In this document: positions 44,632 to 53,609 of the stretch, one piece after another
Layout of the letters: every line of letters begins with the position of its first letter
Numbering within the stretch: the stretch's first letter is position 1
Origin: JBBDNV01 sp040877415
Lineage (GTDB): Bacteria > Planctomycetota > Planctomycetia > Pirellulales > PALSA-1355
Assembly: GCA_040877415.1 (NCBI GenBank)
Contig: JBBDNV010000133.1
Span: forward strand, 13,497 to 77,496
Direction of reading: 5' to 3'
DNA: 64,000 nucleotides
Position numbers and translations under genes: made by a program
The notes under the pieces: generated by a model
The model's input: only the letters and a program-made list of their open reading frames with translations
The model's database searches: none
What the model was told of the DNA's origin: nothing

Positions 44632-45768
44632 ATGATTCGAGCTACGGAACTTTCGTTGCAATCGATTCGCCAAAAGGTCGAAGCGGCAGAGCGCCTGTCG
44701 TTCGACGATGGGATGTTTCTGTATCGTCCTGACGTGCCTCTGCCCGAGGTGGGAGAGCTGGCGAACCTGGTGCGCGAGCGGAACAACGGCGACCGCACTT
44801 ATTACAACATCAACACGCACCTGAACCCCACCAACGTCTGCGTCTATCGCTGCATCTTCTGCGCGTTTCGCTCCGATTTGCGCAGCCCCAAGGGCTACTT
44901 GATGAGCGACGAGCAGATTCTGGCCCGGGGACAGGAGGCGGTCGATAGCGGGGCGACCGAGGTGCACATCGTCGGCGGCCTGCACCACCAGATGAAGTAC
45001 GACTGGTACTTGCACCTGATCCGGATCCTGCACGACTCTTATCCGCGGCTGCACCTGAAAGCCTGGACGGCGGTTGAGCTCGACTGGTTTACGCGCATGA
45101 CCGGCAAGCCGATCCGCGCTGTGCTCGAGGAAATGATCGAAGCCGGCTTGGGCAGCCTGCCCGGGGGCGGGGCCGAAATCTTTCATCCCGAGGTGCGCGA
45201 CCGGATTTGCGAACACAAGGCCGACGCCGGCCGCTGGATCGACATCCACCGCACGGCCCACCAGCTTGGTCTGCGCACCAACGCCACGATGCTCTACGGA
45301 CATTTGGAAAACGCCTTCCACCGCGTCGACCACCTGATCCGCCTGCGCGAGCTGCAGGACGAGACCGGTGGATTTCAAACCTTCATCCCGTTGGCGTTCC
45401 ATCCCGACAACACCGGATTGAGCCACATCAAAAAGCCGTCGGGTGTGATGGATCTGCGCACGATGGCCGTATCGCGGCTGATGCTCGACAATTTTGACCA
45501 CGTCAAGGCGTATTGGATCATGCTCGGAATCGGCACGGCGCAGACGGCCTTGGCCTACGGCGCCGACGACCTCGACGGCACGGTGCGTCACGAGCTGATC
45601 TATCACGACGCCGGCGCCACGACGCCCGAAACTTTAAGCGTCGAAGATATCCGCCGCCTGATCATCGAAGCCGGCCGCGAGCCCGTGGAGCGCGACACGC
45701 TCTACCACCGCGTCGTTCGCGACGGGCAGACGTGGGAAACCGCCGAGCCGCTGTCGGCGGGCTCTTGA
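44632..45768 (+). CDS. mqnE: Aminofutalosine synthase (radical SAM)
   Basis: MqnE joins 3-enolpyruvyl-benzoate and SAM to form aminofutalosine, an early step of the futalosine menaquinone route. The 378-residue radical-SAM enzyme has Cys70, 74 and 77 in NPTNVCVYRCIFCAF, the CxxxCxxC motif, preceded by YYNINTHL. Further support comes from EVHIVGGLHH (about 105), GGGAEIFHPEVR (about 178-189) and TFIPLAFHPDN. MqnC, its relative, has different surrounding residues, so MqnE is preferred. It starts 20 bp after a perfect palindrome. Confidence 0.92.
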   Translation: MIRATELSLQSIRQKVEAAERLSFDDGMFLYRPDVPLPEVGELANLVRERNNGDRTYYNINTHLNPTNVCVYRCIFCAFRSDLRSPKGYLMSDEQILARGQEAVDSGATEVHIVGGLHHQMKYDWYLHLIRILHDSYPRLHLKAWTAVELDWFTRMTGKPIRAVLEEMIEAGLGSLPGGGAEIFHPEVRDRICEHKADAGRWIDIHRTAHQLGLRTNATMLYGHLENAFHRVDHLIRLRELQDETGGFQTFIPLAFHPDNTGLSHIKKPSGVMDLRTMAVSRLMLDNFDHVKAYWIMLGIGTAQTALAYGADDLDGTVRHELIYHDAGATTPETLSVEDIRRLIIEAGREPVERDTLYHRVVRDGQTWETAEPLSAGS

Positions 45769-45855
45769 AAACGGAATCGAAACGGCAGCGTCACAAACGA
45801 GGCTTGGCGGCAAGTCCGGTTGCGTGGTATTCTGAGTATTGGGAGGTATTCCTAC

Positions 45856-46122
45856 ATGGCTTATCCGTTTCCGCCCGACGTCAAGAAACTCATTGACGAA
45901 CAGATGGCCCTTGGCGGCTACAGCAACGAGGACGAGGTTCTCAGACACGCCCTGGCCGTGTTGGGCCAATTCGCGTATTCCTCCGCGGAAGTTAACGAGG
46001 AGTATCAGCAGACCGTGACGGCTGTCCGGGAGGGCATCGCGGATATGGAGGCGGGTCGCGTGCGGCCGTTACGAGAAGTGATCCACGAAGCGCGGAATGT
46101 GCAAAGCCGCGATCATGACTAG
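45856..46122 (+). CDS. ParD-like antitoxin
   Basis: The 88-residue protein has a short beta-strand and helix start (YPFPPDVKKLIDEQMALGGYSNEDEVLRHALAVL) typical of ribbon-helix-helix antitoxins; the C-terminal part is helical and would wrap the toxin. The GGGAGG box stands 9 bp before the ATG. It overlaps the following toxin gene by one base (TAGTG). Promoter autoregulation by the complex is usual for this type but no operator was identified. Confidence 0.82.
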   Translation: MAYPFPPDVKKLIDEQMALGGYSNEDEVLRHALAVLGQFAYSSAEVNEEYQQTVTAVREGIADMEAGRVRPLREVIHEARNVQSRDHD

Positions 46123-46445
46123 TGCGGTTTACCGTCCTGCTCACCGCCCGTGCTCTTCGCGACCTGGTGGACGCGCGCGATTATATCCGCCAGTCCGCTC
46201 CCCAGACCGCCGAGCGCTGGTATTTCAGCTTTCTTGAGGCTCTGCTTCGTCTTGAGCAACACCCTGAAGCGTGGCCGATCGCTCCGGAAAGCGGCGAATT
46301 CCCTTTCGAACTGCGGCAGTTTCTTTTCCGCACCAGAAGTCGGCGAGCGAATCGAGCACTCTTTGTCATTGCAGGCACCGAAATACTCGTCCTGGCGATT
46401 CGCCGGCCGGGGCAGCCTCTGATTACCAAAGAAGACATCAAGTAG
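46122..46445 (+). CDS. ParE/RelE-family toxin
   Basis: The 107-residue protein has the RelE/ParE fold: FTVLLTARALRDLVDARDYIRQSAPQTAERWYFSFLEALLRLEQHPEAWPIAPE...LRQFLFRT and ALFVIAGTEILVLAIRRP. ParE toxins poison gyrase; RelE toxins cut mRNA on the ribosome. Which one applies here cannot be told from the sequence. GTG start overlapping the antitoxin stop. Downstream recG is convergent. Confidence 0.85.
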   Translation: MRFTVLLTARALRDLVDARDYIRQSAPQTAERWYFSFLEALLRLEQHPEAWPIAPESGEFPFELRQFLFRTRSRRANRALFVIAGTEILVLAIRRPGQPLITKEDIK

Positions 46446-46530
46446 TGTTCGGCGGTTTCCCGTGAAAGCGTAACAGAGGGAGAGACAAGGGAATGCGCAC
46501 CCCGCACGTGCGCATGGCATGCAATCGGCG

Positions 46531-48789
46531 CTATCCCACGTCGCCCAGGTCGAGCGATTTGCCGTAGCGGACCAGGGCCATTCGACGCAAGAGGGCGTGC
46601 TCGGGCCGGGCCAGGCCGGGATCGCTCTCGACCAACGCGCGGGCGTCGCGGCGGGCTTCTTCCAAGGTGGCCCCATCGCGCCGCAAGTCGGCGATTCGCA
46701 ACGGCGGCAGGCCGTGTTGGCGGGTGCCCAGCACGTCGCCGGGACCGCGCATGGCGAAATCGATCTCGGCCAGGCGGAAGCCGTCGCTCGTCTCGACAAA
46801 CGCCTTGAGCCGCTCGACCGCCGCGTCGCTCTCGGCGCCGGCGAACAGGCAGCAGTAGCCCGGGTGCGATCCGCGGCTGATCCGCCCGCGCAACTGGTGA
46901 AGCTGGGCCAGCCCGAAGCGCTCGGCGCTTTCGATCGTCATCAGCGTGGCATTGGGGACGTCGATGCCGACTTCGACCACGGAGGTGGCCACGAGAACCT
47001 GAATTTCGCCGGCGCGAAAGGCGGCCAGGGCCGCCTGTTTTTCGGCGCTCGTCATGCGTCCGTGCACCAGGGCGATGCGAAATGCCTCCAGTTCGCCGTT
47101 GGCCAGCGCCTCGTAGGCTTCGTCAACACTCAAGAGCGGCGCGCGTTCCCTCTCCCCTGGCGGGAGAGGGTCAGGGTGAGGGGGCGTTTCCTGTGCCGTG
47201 TGTTGGCGCGCGGAACTCGGCTCGCCGCCATCACCCTCACCCCAGCCCTCTCCCGTCGAGGGAGAGGGAGGACCAGGCTCTGCTTCCAGCCACTCGTCGG
47301 CGTCCGCGTCTTTCGAGCCTTCCACCAGCGGCACGATCACGTAGCCTTGGCGCCCCTCGCGCAGTTTTTTTCGAAAGAACTCCCACCACTTCGCGCGGTC
47401 TTCGGGCGGCGGAAAGTAGGTGTGCACGCTCTGCCGCCCCGGCGGACTGTCCACCAGCGTGGTCACGTCCAGGTCGCCGAACATCGTCATGCTGACGGTC
47501 CGCGGAATCGGCGTAGCGGTCATCACCAGGTAATGAGGGTGCAGGGCCGAATGCTTGAGCGCCGCCCGTTGGCGCACGCCAAATTTGTGCTGCTCGTCGA
47601 TCACCACGAGCGCCAGCCGGTCGAACGTCACTTCATTGGCGACGACTGCCTGGGTGCCAATGACGATTTGGATTTCGCCGGAAGCGATCCGCGCGAGCAG
47701 CTCCTGGCGCGTCTTGGGGGTTTGACCGCCCGCGAGCAGGCCCAGCCGCGTGTGGCTGCCCGCCAGAAGCTGCTCGAGCGTATCGAGATGCTGCCGGGCG
47801 AGCAATTCGGTGGGAGCCATGAGCACCACCTGTGCTTTGTGCGCCACTGCCAGCAGCATGGCGTACACCGCCACGATCGTCTTGCCGCTGCCGACGTCGC
47901 CCTGCAACAGCCGGTTCATCGGGAAAGCGCGGGACAGGTCGGCCACGATTTCGGCGATCGCCTGGTTTTGTCCCTGCGTCAATTGAAACGGCAGCAGCCG
48001 GCGGATGCGGGCGTCGATCTTGGCTGAGAGCACGAGCGGGTGCGCCTTCAGCGACTGGTGCACTTGTTGGCGCTTTACCGCCAGGGCGAGCTGCAAGATC
48101 AGCAGCTCCTGATAGATGAACCGCCGCCGGGCCCGTTCGAGCTCTTCGCGGCTCGATGGGAAATGCACTTGGGGCAGGGCGGTGTGAATGGGCGAGAGGT
48201 CGTGTTCCCCCAGGTACGCCGCGGGAAACACTTCCTCGAGCTGGTCCAGGCAGGCATCGAGTGCCCGCCGCACGAGCTGCCGCACGTGCCGCTCGGCGAG
48301 TCCCTCGGTAAGCGGATAGACCGGCAGCAGTTGTCCGCCGGGCAATTCGCCCTCCGTCTCGATCACTTTGACGTGCGGGTGGGCCATTTCCCAGCGCGTG
48401 CTCCGCCGCTTCGCCTTGCCGGAAAGCAAAAGCATCTGGCCGCGACGGAATTTTTCGAGCATGAACGGCTGGTTGAACCACACGGCCCGCAGGTAACTGC
48501 TCCCCTGCCGCACGAGAACCCCCAGGATCGAACGTCCAACGCCGCGTTCCGCCAGGTCGATCTCTTCGACCGTTCCCAGCACGCTCACCAGCGGTCCCTC
48601 TTCCAACTGTTCGACCGTGCGCAGATCGGTCAGGTCCTGATAGTCGCGGGGAAGCAGGAAGAGCAAATCGCGCACCGTGGCCACGCCGAGCCGGGACAAT
48701 TGCTCGGCGCGCCGCTCGCCGCAACCCTTGAGAAACCGCACGGGCGTGGAAGGGTCTAGGGGGGGCAATTTGTCATGCGTCTGCGCCAT
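46531..48789 (-). CDS. recG: ATP-dependent DNA helicase RecG (with in-frame repeat insert)
   Basis: RecG reverses stalled replication forks and migrates Holliday junctions. The 752-residue protein contains the wedge/OB domain (about 20-210), Walker A GDVGSGKT (297-304), DEQHKFGV (398), TATPIPRT (about 424), ATSVVEVGIDVPNA (about 601) and QLRGRISRG. Between motif regions, residues 504-550 (PGPPSPSTGEGWGEG, then PPHPDPLPPGERE) are a translated palindromic repeat, not RecG sequence. The ATG at 48789 follows GGGAAG; the frame is open further upstream without similarity. The rest of the protein is intact, so it is probably functional. Confidence 0.93.
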   Translation of the reverse strand: MAQTHDKLPPLDPSTPVRFLKGCGERRAEQLSRLGVATVRDLLFLLPRDYQDLTDLRTVEQLEEGPLVSVLGTVEEIDLAERGVGRSILGVLVRQGSSYLRAVWFNQPFMLEKFRRGQMLLLSGKAKRRSTRWEMAHPHVKVIETEGELPGGQLLPVYPLTEGLAERHVRQLVRRALDACLDQLEEVFPAAYLGEHDLSPIHTALPQVHFPSSREELERARRRFIYQELLILQLALAVKRQQVHQSLKAHPLVLSAKIDARIRRLLPFQLTQGQNQAIAEIVADLSRAFPMNRLLQGDVGSGKTIVAVYAMLLAVAHKAQVVLMAPTELLARQHLDTLEQLLAGSHTRLGLLAGGQTPKTRQELLARIASGEIQIVIGTQAVVANEVTFDRLALVVIDEQHKFGVRQRAALKHSALHPHYLVMTATPIPRTVSMTMFGDLDVTTLVDSPPGRQSVHTYFPPPEDRAKWWEFFRKKLREGRQGYVIVPLVEGSKDADADEWLEAEPGPPSPSTGEGWGEGDGGEPSSARQHTAQETPPHPDPLPPGERERAPLLSVDEAYEALANGELEAFRIALVHGRMTSAEKQAALAAFRAGEIQVLVATSVVEVGIDVPNATLMTIESAERFGLAQLHQLRGRISRGSHPGYCCLFAGAESDAAVERLKAFVETSDGFRLAEIDFAMRGPGDVLGTRQHGLPPLRIADLRRDGATLEEARRDARALVESDPGLARPEHALLRRMALVRYGKSLDLGDVG
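47140..47280 (-). repeat. Palindromic repeat inserted in frame in recG
   Basis: Inverted arms CCCTCTCCC and GGGAGAGGGTCAGGGTGAGG at 47150-47185 and their complements at 47238-47272 enclose a unique spacer. The 141-bp insertion is a multiple of three and has no stop in the recG frame. Confidence 0.85.
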
Positions 48790-49037
48790 CTTCCCATTGT
48801 ACCGGCATCGCGTGCGGCCCGCGCACCGCGGCCGCGCCCGACGCCTCGATTCAGTCGCCGCGATGGAACCCAAGCCGGTGCCCGTCGCGTACGGCACGGC
48901 CCGCTCGCCGCTGATGCCCGAGTGGAAACACGAAAGGAAGAATCGCGGTGTCCTTGTGGCATTGCTGACGGAAACCGTTACAATCGGTGACTTCGCGCGT
49001 TAACTTCCGGTGTGGTCCATTGCCTTAGGAGCTTACC

Positions 49038-49811
49038 ATGTCACCGACAAGAATCTGTCTCTGTTGTGCGCTCTTGATCCTTTGCACTCGCCAGCTCGCG
49101 GCCCAAACGCAGAATACCGACCAACCCATTCCCGAAGACCCATCTCAGCGAGAGAACGTCAACCAGTACGAACCATTGCGGCAGGGCGAACGAAACACCG
49201 ACACGTATACGGGCCAGTTCTGGTATAAGGTTCGGACCCCTCGCAGCTCATTCCAGATCGAGCATTACAATGAGACCATCTGGAGAGTGTGCTGGGTATA
49301 TGATCCTGCCACCTGCAGCAACGTGGCGAGGCGGTATCCGACGACTGTCCTGAGGCAAAGAAGGGTGCGCAGGACTCGCTACGAGACGGAGACCCTCTGC
49401 GCCCAAGTCACAATCCCGCGCAGCCAGGTCGTGAACGGAGGGGTGTGCGATTGCGACTTGCGCGTGCCTTACGAGGGACGTAGCTCCGCGCCGCAGGCAC
49501 CGTCGGTCGAGGCCCCGGAAAGCACGCCCTCGGCGGCAGAAGACTCCGCGAATCGCGATGAATCGACCGAAACGCGCCTGGTCGCCGTGTCCCCCAGGCC
49601 GCCAGCGGCTGCGCGGCCGATGCCAACCATCACATCGCGACGAGCCAAAACGCAGGCAGCGGGATCCGCCACCACCGATGGCGTTTACTATTCGACGCGC
49701 CCGACGACGGTTTCCCCGAGCGCGGCACCTGCAACCTATTACCCTACCGCGCCCGTGGTGTATACTGCGCCAATCGCCGTGAGCTCCTCGCCGGTTTACT
49801 ACGGCCATTAG
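49038..49811 (+). CDS. Secreted protein of unknown function (257 aa)
   Basis: An ATG behind TAGGAG opens a signal peptide (PTRICLCCALLILCTRQLAAQ, about 1-23). The mature N-terminal domain has a defined beta-like core around GQFWYKVRTPRSSFQIEHYNETIWRVCWVYDPATCS and CAQVTIPRSQVVNGGVCDCDLRVP, with five or six Cys that could form disulfides. The C-terminal third is Ser/Thr/Pro/Tyr-rich and disordered (YYSTRPTT, TYYPTAPVVY). No family recognised. It converges on a protease gene 15 bp downstream. Confidence 0.7.
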   Translation: MSPTRICLCCALLILCTRQLAAQTQNTDQPIPEDPSQRENVNQYEPLRQGERNTDTYTGQFWYKVRTPRSSFQIEHYNETIWRVCWVYDPATCSNVARRYPTTVLRQRRVRRTRYETETLCAQVTIPRSQVVNGGVCDCDLRVPYEGRSSAPQAPSVEAPESTPSAAEDSANRDESTETRLVAVSPRPPAAARPMPTITSRRAKTQAAGSATTDGVYYSTRPTTVSPSAAPATYYPTAPVVYTAPIAVSSSPVYYGH

Positions 49812-49826
49812 TGGCGGCAGTTTTGG

Positions 49827-50762
49827 TTATCTCTGACGGCGCCCGTCGGCCTGGATAGCTCGCAGCAATTCCGGGGAGGCGTCCTTCAAGACGTAGACCT
49901 TGCTGGGTGACGCGTCGTGCGTTGATCGCACGATACAAATCACCTCGACGTCGGACGTCGCCGAATCTCCAACCGCAATTTCCTGCGAGGCCTTTTCGGC
50001 CGGACGGTCCCTCGGTCGCGAATCGATACGTGGGGATGCGGCGCCCTGCCGCGCAAGCTGGCCCGTCGTATCGGGGACGGCTTCGCGCGCCTGCGTCCAC
50101 TCGCCGATGCGGGCCAATTGTTTGTGCACGGCGGCTATGCCGGCGTAGATCCCTTCTCTTTGCTCGGGATCGATGCCGTTGCAGACGCCGATCAAGCGTC
50201 CGTCGGCAGAGATCACGGCGCCGCCGCTGCGGCCGTCGCGCGGGACTTCGGCCACTTCGAGGTTCGGTCGTCCAAAGAAGCGATTGACCGCGGTCACGTG
50301 CGTGTCCCAGGTGGCCGGGGAACCGCCTTCGTCGCAGCCGGCAACCGTCACTTGCTGGCCCACGGAAACCGAATTGGATTGGCGTGACAATTCAATCGTC
50401 GCGACGTCGCCGATTCCATCCACGCGAACCAAGGCGACGTCCAAGTCGAAATCGAGCGCCAATACCCGCCCCGTCAATTGGCGCTGGCCGCCGGCCGAAA
50501 AAACGGTGACGTCGATCGGCCCTTTGCCGTCGTTGATCTCAAAAACGTGCGCGCACGTCACGACTAGCGCCCGTGAACCCGCGCGCTCGACGATCGTCCC
50601 GCTACCGTATTCGCTGAATCGTCCCTCATCAACCCGGATGCGAACGGTAGCGCTCCGCAGTCGCGCGTGGATCTCCTGAGCGATCGTCGCCGTCACCGAC
50701 ACGGTGGGAAAAACGATCAACACGCCGGCCAGGGCGGCGCGCGTCCGGTGGGAAAACGGCAT
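49827..50762 (-). CDS. Secreted trypsin-like serine protease
   Basis: The 311-residue protein has a signal peptide (about 1-28, cut after TIA-Q). The triad is intact: His72 (VTCAHVFE), Asp108 (DFDLDVALVRV) and Ser179 (DGRSGGAVI). The fold is that of S1C/Deg-like proteases but no PDZ domain follows; the C-terminal ~100 residues are charged and linker-like with a small domain (DVEVICIVRSTHDASPSKVYVL). It probably acts in the periplasm. Its closest neighbour is the convergent unknown secreted gene. Confidence 0.82.
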   Translation of the reverse strand: MPFSHRTRAALAGVLIVFPTVSVTATIAQEIHARLRSATVRIRVDEGRFSEYGSGTIVERAGSRALVVTCAHVFEINDGKGPIDVTVFSAGGQRQLTGRVLALDFDLDVALVRVDGIGDVATIELSRQSNSVSVGQQVTVAGCDEGGSPATWDTHVTAVNRFFGRPNLEVAEVPRDGRSGGAVISADGRLIGVCNGIDPEQREGIYAGIAAVHKQLARIGEWTQAREAVPDTTGQLARQGAASPRIDSRPRDRPAEKASQEIAVGDSATSDVEVICIVRSTHDASPSKVYVLKDASPELLRAIQADGRRQR

Positions 50763-51003
50763 GGACAGTCATCCGTGATGGGGCGGGCGACACGGGCTTC
50801 GGACCGTATCGTGTAGCGACAACCTATACCGCCAGCACCGCCCGTGGCAACAGCGAAAACGGCCACCCCTACGTTGAGCATTTGTGTCATCCGTGGTGCG
50901 CGACTTAGCCACCGACGCTAGCTGATGCCACTAGCAGTCGCTCAGCGTACGTGCGAAACGGCGAGTCGGAATCGTTCGCCCGCTAGCACAATGGCGCACC
51001 ACG

Positions 51004-51483
51004 CTAGCGCTTCAGATACTTTTGATATGCCGCCACGGCCAGCTCGTCGCAGCGGTCGTTTTCGGGGTGGCCGCTGTGGCCGGCGACGCGGATGTAGGTG
51101 AGTTGGTGCCGGGCGATGAGCCGGTCGAGCTCGCGCCAAAGGTCCTCGTTTTTCACCTCTTTCCACTGCTTGCCCTCGCGGCGCCGCCAGCCGTTGGCCT
51201 TCCATTTGGCCATCCATTCGGAAAGCCCCTTGCCGACGTACACGCTGTCGGTCATGAGCTTGACGTGCGAGGCCTTTTTCAACGCCTCCAATCCGCGCAC
51301 GACGGCCATTAGCTCCATGCGATTGTTGGTGGTTTCCCCTTCGCCGCCGGAGGATTCCTTTTGCCTGTCCGTGGCCGGATGCCGCAGGATGAACGCCCAG
51401 CCGCCGGGTCCCGGATTGCCGCTGCACGCGCCGTCGGTGAACAATTCGACTTCGGGCAAACCGGCGATTTTGCGGACTGGCAT
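51004..51483 (-). CDS. rnhA: Ribonuclease HI
   Basis: RNase HI cuts the RNA strand of RNA-DNA hybrids. The 159-residue protein has the DEDD site: Asp17 (LFTDGACSGNPGPGGW), Glu57 (NNRMELMA), Asp79 (MTDSVYV) and the Asp in HPENDRCDELA near 142. The basic region WRRREGKQWKEVKNEDLW binds the hybrid. It lies about 95 bp downstream of the sensor kinase gene on the same strand. Confidence 0.96.
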   Translation of the reverse strand: MPVRKIAGLPEVELFTDGACSGNPGPGGWAFILRHPATDRQKESSGGEGETTNNRMELMAVVRGLEALKKASHVKLMTDSVYVGKGLSEWMAKWKANGWRRREGKQWKEVKNEDLWRELDRLIARHQLTYIRVAGHSGHPENDRCDELAVAAYQKYLKR

Positions 51484-51578
51484 GGCGGCACATCGTAGCG
51501 GAATTACAGAAAATGGAAAGCCGTGCCCGCGGCCGGACCAACGCGCCCAGGATTGACGCGCGACGCCAAAGGGCAGGC

Positions 51579-53321
<1,743 letters not shown>

Positions 53322-53414
53322 GCGGTTTCTGTGGGGTGGGATCGATAACTTTCCCCGATTCCTCTAGTTTACGGCGATTGCCGGGCAAACACCAAGAGGA
53401 AAGTCGGCCCCAAA

Positions 53415-53505
53415 GCCCCCGGCTTTGCCGGGGGATTCCTGGCTGCCGACGGAGACGTTGCGTCGATTCCTCCGGGAAGTCGATCCCCCGGCAAAGCCGG
53501 GGGCT
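53415..53505. repeat. Inverted pair of CCCCCGGCTTTGCCGGGGG palindromes
   Basis: The 53415-53436 and 53484-53505 sequences are each self-complementary hairpins and are also inverted copies of one another. They lie immediately before MITE copy 4, between the sensor kinase and priA. Confidence 0.8.
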
Positions 53506-53609
53506 AGCAGGCCGTTGAAAAATGGGACTGGCTCCGAGCACGTCGCGGCGAGACCCGCGAAAAACGGTCGTCGCGAGGTGCCTGTCCCAGTTTTTCAATA
53601 GGCTGCTAG
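53504..53609. mobile_element. MITE-like element, copy 4 (CTAG target duplication)
   Basis: Same orientation as copy 3; CTAG at 53504-53507 and 53606-53609. The right CTAG contains the TAG stop codon of priA, so the element sits directly behind that gene. Confidence 0.9.

Noticed and set aside
46519..48027. Long open frame on the plus strand opposite recG (about 500 codons)
   Set aside because: It is the antisense shadow of recG in high-GC DNA: no ribosome-binding site, no domain, and biased composition (His/Arg/Gln-rich).
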